DNA of 64,000 bases from Flavobacterium sp. NKUCC04_CG. GTDB lineage: Bacteria > Bacteroidota > Bacteroidia > Flavobacteriales > Flavobacteriaceae. Where the stretch lies: the NCBI RefSeq assembly GCF_019345525.1, contig NZ_JAHKRA010000009.1:62001-126000 (forward strand). Direction: 5' to 3'. A program made the position numbers and the translations under genes. Within the stretch, counting starts at the first letter, position 1. Each line of letters begins with the position of its first letter. This document shows positions 8,148 through 16,178 of the stretch, piece after piece. The notes below the pieces were generated by a model. It did no database searches, was not told the origin of the DNA, and was given only the letters and a program-made list of their open reading frames with translations.

Positions 8148-8690
8148 TTAATGCTCCTTTAAAAATACTTCAATTTTTTTTACCGCATGGTGATAAGATG
8201 CTTTTAAGGCCCCGACGGTAGTCTCTAAAATCTCAGACATCTTCTGATATTCCATGTTTTCAAAATATTTCATTTTAAATACCAATTGTTGTTTTTCCGG
8301 AAGCGTCAGTACAGCCTTTTGAAGTAGTATTTGGACTTCATCGCCGCTATATAAATGGTCTTCTTGAAGTTGATTTACTTGAAGATGTGATAGTTCGTCA
8401 AAGGAAACTTGCTGTTTTTTTGCTTTTTGTTTTAAAAACGTAAGGGCTTCATTCGTAGCAATACGATACATCCAAGAGTAAAGTTTGCTATCTCCTTTAA
8501 ATTTATCAATATTTTGAAAAATCTTAATAAACGCGTTTTGTAAAACGTCGTCTGTATCGTCGTGATTTAGCAGCAGCGTACGCAGATGGAGGTAAAGCGG
8601 TTTTTTATACCGAGTGACCAATTCCCTAAAAGCCTGTGCTTGAGTGTTAGTTTGGGTTAATCGAATTATAAATTGAGCTTCTTCTTCCAA
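8148..8690 (-). CDS. ECF-family RNA polymerase sigma factor
   Basis: A 180-aa group IV sigma factor. Region 2 is visible as DDVLQNAFIKIFQNIDKFKG followed by SWMYRIATNEALTFLKQ. Region 4 is LPEKQQLVFKMKYFENMEYQKMSEIL with the helix-turn-helix ending in YHHAVKKIEVFL. There is no ATG: the in-frame upstream stop is at 8700-8702 and the first usable start is TTG at 8690, so a weak start is likely. It heads a three-gene operon with a membrane protein and a Spy-like periplasmic protein. The stimulus is unknown. Confidence 0.92.
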   Translation of the reverse strand: MEEEAQFIIRLTQTNTQAQAFRELVTRYKKPLYLHLRTLLLNHDDTDDVLQNAFIKIFQNIDKFKGDSKLYSWMYRIATNEALTFLKQKAKKQQVSFDELSHLQVNQLQEDHLYSGDEVQILLQKAVLTLPEKQQLVFKMKYFENMEYQKMSEILETTVGALKASYHHAVKKIEVFLKEH

Positions 8691-8877
8691 AGGATTTTTT
8701 TATAAGTGGGAAAGTTAATCATTTTGAACCAATTGGAAAAAAGACAAACTCATTTGTTTAAATAGGAGGGCTAGTAGGTTCCTTATACTGACGAAAGTTA
8801 ATGGCGATGAAGTTAAAGAGGACAAAGAAAATAGTGGGAAAGGTGTTTTTTGATTTCGCATAGTTTTGATAAACGCT

Positions 8878-8885
8878 TACCTTTG
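8878..8885 (+). promoter_or_regulatory. -7 box for the HAD gene
   Basis: TACCTTTG matches TAnnTTTG and ends 11 bp before the ATG at 8897, predicting a very short leader. The nearest upstream TTTG run ends 25 bp before it, slightly beyond the usual spacing. Confidence 0.4.
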
Positions 8886-8896
8886 TAAAAAAAACA

Positions 8897-9559
8897 ATGA
8901 TTAAGACCATTATTTTTGATATGGACGGCGTAATTGTCGATACAGAGCCTGTGCATAAATACGCGTATTACAGACATTTTGACGAATTGGGAATCGTTGT
9001 TTCTCCGGAATTATTTGCTTCGTTTACGGGAAATTCTACTCGAAACGTATATCAGAAGTTAAGTGCGCAATTTGGATTGACTCAAGATGTCGAGGATTTG
9101 ATTCTAAGAAAGCGTTTTATCTTTAACGATGCTTTTGATACCAAAGAAGACTTAGAACTAATTGGAGGCGTAAAGGCTTTGATTATGGATTTACATAAAA
9201 ATGATGTCCAATTAATTTTAGCTTCATCTGCTTCTAAGGGAACCATTCAACGTGTTTTTAAACGCTTTGAGTTGTTTCCGTATTTTACAGATATTGTCAG
9301 TGGTGAAGATTTTCCAAAATCCAAACCCGATCCAGCTATTTTTTTACATGCAGCTTCCTTGTCCAAAGCGGCAAAAGAACACTGTGCTATTATTGAAGAC
9401 AGTACCAGTGGGGTTCGTGCTGCTTGTGCTGCCGATATCTTTTGTATTGCATACCACAGTGAAAATTCAAAGTTGCAAGACTTAACCGGAGCCCGATATT
9501 TTATAAAAGATTTTAATGATGTAGATACTGCTTTGCTAAAACAAATCAAGCTCGATTAA
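8897..9559 (+). CDS. HAD-IA family phosphatase, beta-phosphoglucomutase-like
   Basis: A 220-aa haloacid dehalogenase superfamily protein with all four motifs: DMDG at 8-11 (Asp8 nucleophile, Asp10 acid/base), LASSAS around 109-114, KSKPDP around 140 and IIEDSTSGVRAA around 162. A helical cap domain lies between motifs I and II. The closest sub-type is the PGMB/phosphosugar phosphatase group. Substrate specificity cannot be told from sequence. It is monocistronic, between its own promoter box and a shared terminator. Confidence 0.88.
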   Translation: MIKTIIFDMDGVIVDTEPVHKYAYYRHFDELGIVVSPELFASFTGNSTRNVYQKLSAQFGLTQDVEDLILRKRFIFNDAFDTKEDLELIGGVKALIMDLHKNDVQLILASSASKGTIQRVFKRFELFPYFTDIVSGEDFPKSKPDPAIFLHAASLSKAAKEHCAIIEDSTSGVRAACAADIFCIAYHSENSKLQDLTGARYFIKDFNDVDTALLKQIKLD

Positions 9560-9572
9560 TATATTCCTTTTA

Positions 9573-9610
9573 AAAAGATAGGGCTACTTAAAAAGCAGCC
9601 CTATCTTTTA
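9573..9610. terminator. Bidirectional terminator
   Basis: AAAAGATAGGGCT (9573-9585) pairs with AGCCCTATCTTTT (9597-9609). It lies between the convergent HAD and SRPBCC genes. Confidence 0.85.
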
Positions 9611-9631
9611 TATATAACCATTGCGTTCGAT

Positions 9632-10024
9632 TTATAGCTTGTGCATATTGCTGGCTAGCGTCTCGATAAATTTTCCAATAGGTCCTTTTACCATCATCGC
9701 CATCATCGGATTAAATTCGCCTTCAAAATGCAATTGAACTGCAGCATTTTCAGCATCGATAGGTTCAATATCTCCGATTAGGGTAAACGGTAATTTGTCA
9801 CTTGCAGCTCCTAAAACTATTTTCGTAGGTGCTATCAGTTCTTTCTTTCTCAATTTGATTTCAGGCATACCCTTTAAACCAAAGATAAAAGTATCGGCAT
9901 CGACAACTTCAAACTTCGCTATAGAATCGGGCATCAGCTGTTTAAAATTTTTGACATCACTTAAGGCTTCAAAAATATATTCTGCGGACTTTGATACCGT
10001 AACTTTAGGACTTTCTAATTTCAT
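9632..10024 (-). CDS. SRPBCC-fold (START-like) protein
   Basis: A 130-aa protein with the typical polyketide-cyclase/SRPBCC pattern. The N-terminal strand and helix are KVTVSKSAEYIFEALSDVKNF, followed by LMPDSIAKFEV, and the protein ends in the long C-terminal helix FNPMMAMMVKGPIGKFIETL. These proteins bind hydrophobic ligands in a helix-grip cavity, and no catalytic residues are evident. The gene lies 93 bp downstream of pyrE on the same strand and may share its transcript. The function is unknown. Confidence 0.8.
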   Translation of the reverse strand: MKLESPKVTVSKSAEYIFEALSDVKNFKQLMPDSIAKFEVVDADTFIFGLKGMPEIKLRKKELIAPTKIVLGAASDKLPFTLIGDIEPIDAENAAVQLHFEGEFNPMMAMMVKGPIGKFIETLASNMHKL

Positions 10025-10117
10025 ATTGTAGCAATTTTATGTTTAGTAACGGATAAAAATCCAGTACCCCTTTATCTATAAAGTCAATACTAAAAATCTA
10101 TCTTTATTTTTAATTGG

Positions 10118-10762
10118 TTAGTTAGGACTCCATATAGAAGGGTTTTTACGCCATTCCTTTAGTGTCTCCAAATCCGATTCCGAAATATAGTTTTTTTCTA
10201 CCGCACTTTCTAATAAACTAGCATAATTACTTAATGTCATCAATTCGACACCTGCTTCATTAAAGTTTTGGTCTGCAATTTCAAAACCGTAAGTAAAAAT
10301 GGCTGCCATACCCAATACATGGGCACCGTTAGCTTTTAATGCTTCTACAGCTTGTAGGCTGCTTTTACCTGTACTGATTAAGTCTTCAATGACCAATACC
10401 GATTTCCCAGCGTCCAATTGTCCTTCAATCTGGTTTTGTCGGCCGTGTTTTTTAGCTTCGGGTCTCACATATACAAAAGGCAATTCGAGTGCTTCAGCAA
10501 CCAATAAACCAATACCTATTGCTCCAGTTGCTACACCGGCAATAACATCTGGTCTGCCGTATTTAGCTTCAATGTTCTGAGCAAATTCATTTTTTAAAAA
10601 TTTTCTGATATCTGGATATGAGAGGGTTATGCGGTTGTCACAATAAATAGGCGACTTCCATCCCGATGCCCAAGTAAAAGGATTTTTAGGATCTAATTTA
10701 ATTGCGTTTATTTGTAAAAGCAATTCGGCCGTTTTTTGTGCTGTTTCTCTATTAAAAATCAT
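10118..10762 (-). CDS. pyrE: Orotate phosphoribosyltransferase
   Basis: PyrE joins orotate to PRPP to make OMP, the fifth step of pyrimidine synthesis. The PRPP-binding motif VLVIEDLISTGKSS is present, with the substrate loop RPEAKKHGRQNQIEGQ and the N-terminal FTWASGWKSPIYCDNR stretch. I place the start at the ATG at 10760-10762 (MIFNRETAQKTAE), not the longer frame reaching 10795, because homologues begin here and because a promoter box lies directly upstream. Only 7 bp separate this start from the divergent NUDIX start. The SRPBCC gene follows. Confidence 0.96.
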   Translation of the reverse strand: MIFNRETAQKTAELLLQINAIKLDPKNPFTWASGWKSPIYCDNRITLSYPDIRKFLKNEFAQNIEAKYGRPDVIAGVATGAIGIGLLVAEALELPFVYVRPEAKKHGRQNQIEGQLDAGKSVLVIEDLISTGKSSLQAVEALKANGAHVLGMAAIFTYGFEIADQNFNEAGVELMTLSNYASLLESAVEKNYISESDLETLKEWRKNPSIWSPN

Positions 10763-10766
10763 AGTA

Positions 10767-10796
10767 CAAATGTATAAAGTTTTTGTAAACGACAAA
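10767..10796 (-). promoter_or_regulatory. pyrE promoter within the NUDIX start region
   Basis: The minus strand reads TTTG (10796-10793), an 18-nt spacer and TACATTTG (10774-10767), a full match to the flavobacterial -33/-7 consensus. Only four bases separate the -7 box from the pyrE ATG, so the transcript should begin at or within a base or two of the start codon (leaderless). Confidence 0.6.
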
Positions 10797-11369
10797 CCTC
10801 TATTTCTAACAAATGAAATTGTAAAAGAAACCGATTTTCAATTGTTCTTGTTAGATAGTGTCGATATCGACAAAATTATCATTAAATATTTTCAAAATAA
10901 AATTCAAAAGGCTTTTCTTTATCATCCCAATGAAAAAGAAATTCTTAAAAAGATTAAAGAGAAGATTCCCGTGCAAAAAGCAGGAGGTGGATTGGTTTAC
11001 AATTCAAAAGGTGAAATACTTTTTATTTTGCGTAATGGAAAATGGGATTTGCCTAAAGGGGGTGTCGAAAAAAATGAAGAAATCGAAAACACGGCTATTC
11101 GAGAAGTCGAAGAGGAAACCGGTGTAACCGGTTTAGTAATTACGCAAAAACTCCAAAAAACGTATCACGTTTTCAAGAGAAATGGGAAGTATAAGCTTAA
11201 AATAACGCATTGGTTTGAAATGAAAACCGATTTTGAAGGAATGGCAGTGGGACAGATCGAAGAGGGGATTGAGCAAGTGGCTTGGCTAAATAAAGAACAA
11301 ATTAAGGAAGCGATGTCCAATTCGTACGAAAACATCAAACTCCTGATTGAAGAATCACATGTTTTATAA
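10770..11369 (+). CDS. NUDIX hydrolase
   Basis: A 199-aa protein with a Nudix box at residues 97-119 (Gly97, Glu103, REVEEETGV 111-119) inside a typical alpha/beta/alpha core. The substrate-pocket region KWDLPKGG precedes it. Nudix enzymes cleave nucleoside diphosphates linked to another moiety; the substrate cannot be predicted here. The first 65 residues form an extra N-terminal segment seen in flavobacterial homologues. It is divergent from pyrE with 7 bp between start codons, so one gene's promoter lies in the other's coding sequence. Confidence 0.9.
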   Translation: MYKVFVNDKPLFLTNEIVKETDFQLFLLDSVDIDKIIIKYFQNKIQKAFLYHPNEKEILKKIKEKIPVQKAGGGLVYNSKGEILFILRNGKWDLPKGGVEKNEEIENTAIREVEEETGVTGLVITQKLQKTYHVFKRNGKYKLKITHWFEMKTDFEGMAVGQIEEGIEQVAWLNKEQIKEAMSNSYENIKLLIEESHVL

Positions 11370-11380
11370 AATAATATGCA

Positions 11381-11416
11381 AAAAGGTCGGTAGTAAACAC
11401 TACCGACCTTTTTTTT
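11381..11416. terminator. Bidirectional terminator
   Basis: AAAAGGTCGGTAGT (11381-11394), loop AAAC, then ACTACCGACCTTTT and a T tract. It lies between the convergent NUDIX and coaD genes. The coaD stop codon (11415-11417) lies within the T tract. Confidence 0.9.
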
Positions 11417-11873
11417 ATCTTTTGACAAATACGGGTTTGGGAACCAGTCTTTGGTAATCGCCTTTGTTTCGGATAACATCTCTAACGATACTTGAACTAA
11501 TAAAGGAGGTGCTTGCAGCCGTTAATAAAAAGACGGTCTCAATCTTAGTTAAAAAACGATTGGTATGTGCGATGGCTTTTTCAAATTCGAAATCTGCGGG
11601 ATTTCGCAATCCTCTTAAAATAAATTGAGCGTCGTTTTCTATACAAAAATCCGTGGTTAAACCATGGTATGTACGAACCTTGATTTTGGGTTGATCTTTA
11701 AAGGTTTCTTCTATAAAACGCTTTCTTTCATCGAGTGAAAACATGTATTTTTTTTCTGCATTGACTCCAATAGCTACAATGATTTCATCAAACAGCGGTA
11801 CTGCTCTGCATATAATATCAAAATGACCATTAGTAATTGGGTCAAAAGAACCTGGGAAAACAGCTCTTCTCAT
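11415..11873 (-). CDS. coaD: Phosphopantetheine adenylyltransferase
   Basis: CoaD makes dephospho-CoA from phosphopantetheine and ATP. The nucleotidyltransferase signature FPGSFDPITNGH (6-17, with His17) and the second ATP-binding motif ISSSIVRDV near 127-135 are present. RGLRNPADFEFE is the substrate-binding segment. At 152 aa it has normal length. It starts 2 bp after the ddl stop, so the two genes form an operon. The other CoA gene of the window, coaBC, is 27 kb away. Confidence 0.96.
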   Translation of the reverse strand: MRRAVFPGSFDPITNGHFDIICRAVPLFDEIIVAIGVNAEKKYMFSLDERKRFIEETFKDQPKIKVRTYHGLTTDFCIENDAQFILRGLRNPADFEFEKAIAHTNRFLTKIETVFLLTAASTSFISSSIVRDVIRNKGDYQRLVPKPVFVKR

Positions 11874-11875
11874 AA

Positions 11876-12853
11876 TTAAGATTTTTCAAGGGCCAAAACA
11901 ATGGCGTTATCAAATAATTCGGCCAGTGTAATGTCAGCGGCGCGAGCTTGTTGTGGTAAAATACTCTCATTAGTCATTCCAGGAATGGTATTCATCTCTA
12001 ATAAAAACGGTTCGTCTCTCACCAATATAAATTCACTACGTGAGAAGCCTTCCATTTTTAGAATAATATAAATCTTTTTTGCGATTTCTGCTATTTTTTT
12101 AGCCACTTCGTCCGAAATACGTGCCGGAGTAATTTCTTGCGATTTACCCAAATATTTGGCTTCGTAGTCAAAAAAGTCGTTTTCCGAAACAATTTCTGTA
12201 ATCGGCAATACTTTAATTTCACCGCGATAATTGATTACGCCAACAGAAACCTCGGTTCCTTCTAAAAAGCTTTCAATAATAATTTCATTATCTTCTAAAT
12301 AGGCTTTGTCTATTGCTGTTAGAAGTTCTTCTGTGGTTTTTGCCTTGGAAATACCAAAACTAGAACCTGATTTATTGGGTTTTACAAAACAAGGTAAACC
12401 AACTTTTTGAATAATGGCTTCGGTGTCGATATAATCTCCTTGATTAAGGTAATATGAAATGGCTGTTTTAATTCCGTATGGTTTTAAAACAGACAGCATG
12501 TCGCGTTTGTTCATCGTCAAGGCAGCTTGGTAAAAACCACAAGAGGTATGAGGCATGTGAATCAGCTCTAGATACGCTTGTATCAAGCCATCTTCTCCTG
12601 GACTGCCGTGAATAGCATTGAAAACCACGTCAAAAACGATTTTTTGACCGAGGTAATTTACTGAAAAATCATTCTTGTCTATGGGAAATTCCCGATTGTC
12701 TTCTGTAACAAATACCCATTTGTCTTTTAATAGGTGAATGCGGTAAGGAACGTATTTAGAACGATCCAGTGATTGGTATACCACATTTCCACTGAGGAGT
12801 GATATTTTATATTCGCTGGAATACCCACCCATAATAATAGCTACATGCTTCAT
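11876..12853 (-). CDS. ddl: D-alanine--D-alanine ligase
   Basis: An ATP-grasp enzyme that makes the D-Ala-D-Ala dipeptide of peptidoglycan in the cytoplasm. The N-terminal MKHVAIIMGGYSSE, the serine loop KPNKSGSSFGISKA, the EGTEVSVGVI segment and the metal-binding EMNTIPGMT are all present. I chose the ATG at 12851-12853 over an ATG six codons upstream because the family begins with this conserved strand. It is the first gene of the ddl-coaD operon and is divergent from the PASTA protein gene. That neighbour is also a candidate cell-wall ligand-binding protein. Confidence 0.96.
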   Translation of the reverse strand: MKHVAIIMGGYSSEYKISLLSGNVVYQSLDRSKYVPYRIHLLKDKWVFVTEDNREFPIDKNDFSVNYLGQKIVFDVVFNAIHGSPGEDGLIQAYLELIHMPHTSCGFYQAALTMNKRDMLSVLKPYGIKTAISYYLNQGDYIDTEAIIQKVGLPCFVKPNKSGSSFGISKAKTTEELLTAIDKAYLEDNEIIIESFLEGTEVSVGVINYRGEIKVLPITEIVSENDFFDYEAKYLGKSQEITPARISDEVAKKIAEIAKKIYIILKMEGFSRSEFILVRDEPFLLEMNTIPGMTNESILPQQARAADITLAELFDNAIVLALEKS

Positions 12854-12908
12854 ATCTAATGATTTTGTCAATTGGAAAAACCCTTTTTTTGGAGGGCAAT
12901 CAATTAAA

Positions 12909-12961
12909 CAAATTTATAATAAAACATAGAAACAAAAAATCTTTTCTATTTTATATCTTTG
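12909..12961. promoter_or_regulatory. Divergent promoter boxes for ddl and the PASTA gene
   Basis: On the minus strand TAAATTTG (12916-12909) with TTTG 16 nt upstream (12936-12933) suits ddl. On the plus strand TATCTTTG (12954-12961) ends 16 bp before the PASTA gene ATG. Both -7 boxes match TAnnTTTG. Confidence 0.45.
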
Positions 12962-12977
12962 TCAAAATTATTTTTTT

Positions 12978-13586
12978 ATGAGTATTAAAAAATTTGTAAC
13001 AACAAAAGCTTTTTTTATCAATATTGCTTTGGCCGTAATCATCATCGTGGTGATTAGTTTTGCTTCCCTAAGATGGATGAAAAGCTCTACCAATCACGGT
13101 CAGAAAATTGCAGTTCCCGAACTGAGAAAAATGAAAGTAGATGCTGCTATCCGCATTTTGGAAGAAGCGAATTTAAAGTTAGTTATTTTAGATACTTTAG
13201 ATTACGATACGAGTGTACCGCCTTTATCTATAGTGGAGCAAGATCCCATAGCTGGAGCAGGAGTAAAAGAGAACAGAAAGATTTATGTTAAGATAAATGC
13301 TGCGGGATATTCTAAAATTACCCTACCGGATTTAAATCAATTGACTTTTAGACAAGCATTGGCTACTGTGGAAGCGATGGGATTGGAATTAGGAACTACT
13401 TCCTACCAAACTTATATCGGTAGAGATGTGGTGTTGCAAATAAGACAAAACGGACAAGCATTAAAAGCGGGCGACAAGGTTTTGAAAGCTTCTAAAATCG
13501 ACTTTGTATTGGGTGACGGTAGAGCCGGTTTACCTGCAGAAGCATTAGATGTTGCACCAGAAATTGAAAATAATACAGCAGAATAA
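12978..13586 (+). CDS. Membrane-anchored PASTA-domain protein
   Basis: A 202-aa protein with a short cytoplasmic N-terminus, one transmembrane helix (about 13-32) and a periplasmic part. That part holds two PASTA repeats (about 43-110, PELRKMKVDAAIRILEEANL..., and 115-180, PDLNQLTFRQALATVEAMGL...). PASTA modules bind muropeptides in kinases and PBPs, but there is no kinase domain here. It is divergent from ddl and directly followed, with no gap, by an RluD-type gene. Peptidoglycan binding is inference. Confidence 0.85.
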   Translation: MSIKKFVTTKAFFINIALAVIIIVVISFASLRWMKSSTNHGQKIAVPELRKMKVDAAIRILEEANLKLVILDTLDYDTSVPPLSIVEQDPIAGAGVKENRKIYVKINAAGYSKITLPDLNQLTFRQALATVEAMGLELGTTSYQTYIGRDVVLQIRQNGQALKAGDKVLKASKIDFVLGDGRAGLPAEALDVAPEIENNTAE

Positions 13587-14627
13587 ATGCAAGAAAATAT
13601 CGAATTCTCAGATGAATTAGAAGGAGACTTATACGAACATTATAAATTTGAAGCTTCTAAAGGACAAGCGCCTTTACGAGTAGATAAGTTTTTAATGAAC
13701 TTAGTCGAAAATGCTACCCGTAATAAAATTCAACAAGCAGCGACTAATGGAAATATTTTTGTAAACGACATTCCCGTCAAATCCAACCATAAAGTCAAAG
13801 CTTTGGATGTGGTTCGCGTTTTGATGGAACAACCGCCTTTTGAGAATAAAATTCTACCAGAAAACATACCCTTAGATATCGTTTATGAAGACGATACCCT
13901 TTTGGTAATCAATAAAAAACCGGGCTTGGTAGTGCATCCAGGACATGGAAACTATACGGGTACCTTGGTCAATGCTTTGGCTTTTCATTTTGAAAACCTG
14001 CCTTTAAATAGCAGTGAGCGTCCAGGATTGGTACATCGAATTGACAAGGACACCAGCGGTTTGTTGGTCATTGCAAAAACGGAATGGGCCATGAGTGAAT
14101 TGCAAAGACAGTTTGCCGAAAAAACGACAGAAAGAGAATATGTAGCCTTGGTTTGGGGCAATGTGGCTGAGGAAGAAGGAACTGTTGAAACATATATTGG
14201 ACGACACGTCAAAAACCGAATGCAAATGGCTGCATATGATGACGAAATTAACGGTAAATATGCTGTAACGCATTATAAGGTTTTGGAACGTCTGGGCTAT
14301 GTTACCTTGGTGAGCTGTCGATTGGAAACCGGACGTACGCACCAAATACGCGTGCACATGAAACATATCGGACATACCTTGTTTAACGACGAACGTTATG
14401 GTGGACACCTAATTTTAAAGGGAACTACCTTTACCAAATACAAACAATTTGTAGAAAATTGTTTCCAAGTGTTACCGCGTCAAGCTTTACATGCTCAAAC
14501 CTTAGGTTTTGAACATCCGATAACCAAAGAGTTTATGCGTTTTAGTTCGGATATTCCTGCCGATATGATGCAGTGTATTGAGAAGTGGAGGAACTATTCA
14601 TCAGCTAATCAACCCGAAGTGGAATAA
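13587..14627 (+). CDS. RluA/RluD-family 23S rRNA pseudouridine synthase
   Basis: A 346-aa enzyme with an N-terminal S4 RNA-binding domain (about 29-85) and a pseudouridine synthase domain. The catalytic motif is HRIDKDTSGLL at 150-160, with Asp153 as the nucleophile. GRTHQIRVH follows later in the expected place. RluD-type enzymes modify helix 69 of 23S rRNA; the exact target is not certain. The ATG directly follows the PASTA gene stop, and the next gene starts 4 bp after the stop, so three genes form an operon. Confidence 0.92.
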   Translation: MQENIEFSDELEGDLYEHYKFEASKGQAPLRVDKFLMNLVENATRNKIQQAATNGNIFVNDIPVKSNHKVKALDVVRVLMEQPPFENKILPENIPLDIVYEDDTLLVINKKPGLVVHPGHGNYTGTLVNALAFHFENLPLNSSERPGLVHRIDKDTSGLLVIAKTEWAMSELQRQFAEKTTEREYVALVWGNVAEEEGTVETYIGRHVKNRMQMAAYDDEINGKYAVTHYKVLERLGYVTLVSCRLETGRTHQIRVHMKHIGHTLFNDERYGGHLILKGTTFTKYKQFVENCFQVLPRQALHAQTLGFEHPITKEFMRFSSDIPADMMQCIEKWRNYSSANQPEVE

Positions 14628-14630
14628 GCC

Positions 14631-15935
14631 ATGCGAAATTTTATCAGTATTGACTTAGCTACAGATAACGATTTTAAAAACAAACTACTTCAGTGGGCAC
14701 AGCAGTTCCGCGAAGTAGTTTTTTTAGATAGTAACAACAGTAACGAGCCTTATTCGGATTTTGATTACTTACTTGCAGTCGATGCTTTTACGTCCATACA
14801 AACCGATCAACACCGCGCTTTTCTCGATTTAGAGGAGTACTACTCCCAAACCAAAGATTGGATTTTTGGTTATTTGACCTACGACTTAAAAAATGATGTA
14901 GAAAAATTGAAATCTGAAAATACCGACGAATTAGCCTTTCCAGATTTGTTCTTTTTTCAACCTCAGAAAATTTTTAAAATAAAGGGAAACGTTTTAGAAT
15001 TGTATTATTTAAACAATTGTGATGACGAATGGGAGCGCGACTTAAAAGAAATCGAGCAGCTAATTCTTTTTGACGAAATTCCGACTACGACCGTAAACAT
15101 TGAACAGCGTATATCTGAAGAGGAATACCTGCTTAAAGTGAGCGATATGCTAAAGCATATACAGTCTGGTGATATATATGAAGCCAATTTCTGCATGGAG
15201 TTTTTTGCCCAAAATGCCCTAATTAATCCCTTGCAATTGTACCGTCAATTAGACGGTATTTCAACACCTCCTTTTGCCGTTTTTTTTAAAAACAACAAGC
15301 ATTATGCTTTGGGTGCCTCTCCAGAACGTTATCTTAAAAAAGTAGGTACAAAAATAATTTCACAGCCCATTAAGGGTACGGCTAAGCGTTTTGCGGATAC
15401 CGTGGCTGATCAAAACGCCCGAATAGCATTGCAAAGCAATCTCAAAGAACGAGCGGAAAATATTATGATTGTTGACTTGGTACGGAACGACTTGTCTAAA
15501 ACCGCTACGAAAGGATCGGTTAAAGTGGAAGAGTTGTGTGAAATTTACACCTATAAACAAGTGCATCAAATGATTTCTACAGTGGTTTCTGAGGTATCGG
15601 TAAACACTTCTCCTGTTGCGGTAATTCAATCGACCTACCCCATGGGCAGTATGACAGGAGCTCCAAAAATTTCCGCAATGAAAATAATCGAAGCACTCGA
15701 AGAGAGTAAGCGCGGACTGTATAGTGGAGCTATTGGATATTTTACACCTACGGGTGATTTTGATTTTAATGTTGTGATTCGAACCATTTTGTATAATGAA
15801 GCGAAACGCTATGTTTCCTTTTCCGTAGGGAGCGCGATAACTGCCTTGGCAGAACCTCAAGCCGAGTATGAAGAATGTCTTTTAAAAGCAAGAGCCATGA
15901 GAACCGTTTTACAGCCGGAAAGGGCTGACAAATAA
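14631..15935 (+). CDS. pabB: Aminodeoxychorismate synthase component I
   Basis: A 434-aa chorismate-binding enzyme. The PIKGT motif at 246-250, with Lys248, is the mark of PabB-type enzymes and separates them from TrpE (PxAGT). Other family signatures are MIVDLVRNDL, PMGSMTGAPK and FDFNVVIRT. With a glutamine amidotransferase subunit (not in this window) it would convert chorismate to aminodeoxychorismate for folate. It is the third gene of the PASTA-rluD-pabB operon. The link between cell wall, rRNA and folate genes is probably only positional. Confidence 0.9.
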   Translation: MRNFISIDLATDNDFKNKLLQWAQQFREVVFLDSNNSNEPYSDFDYLLAVDAFTSIQTDQHRAFLDLEEYYSQTKDWIFGYLTYDLKNDVEKLKSENTDELAFPDLFFFQPQKIFKIKGNVLELYYLNNCDDEWERDLKEIEQLILFDEIPTTTVNIEQRISEEEYLLKVSDMLKHIQSGDIYEANFCMEFFAQNALINPLQLYRQLDGISTPPFAVFFKNNKHYALGASPERYLKKVGTKIISQPIKGTAKRFADTVADQNARIALQSNLKERAENIMIVDLVRNDLSKTATKGSVKVEELCEIYTYKQVHQMISTVVSEVSVNTSPVAVIQSTYPMGSMTGAPKISAMKIIEALEESKRGLYSGAIGYFTPTGDFDFNVVIRTILYNEAKRYVSFSVGSAITALAEPQAEYEECLLKARAMRTVLQPERADK

Positions 15936-16178
15936 TGCGGTTTGTAGTTGATTAAGTATATATGCTCTAACTTTTATTGCTTTAAATAAGCATGTTTAAG
16001 CATCTTAGATTACTGCTGTTTTTTAAATGGGATAGCCATAAAAGAAAAAATACGCTAAGGAGACGGGCTCACTATGGGTTATAATTACAAAATTTTATAA
16101 AATCTTTAATTTTTTTGGCACAAAAGGGGTTTCAAAAAACAAATAAAATATGTTACTTTGGTAACTTTAATTTTTAAA

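Noticed and set aside
10763..10795. Longer pyrE start reaching 10795
   Set aside because: It would overlap the NUDIX start and the predicted pyrE promoter; homologues begin at the internal methionine.
12854..12871. Six-codon N-terminal extension of ddl
   Set aside because: The conserved ATP-grasp N-terminal strand begins at the ATG at 12853.
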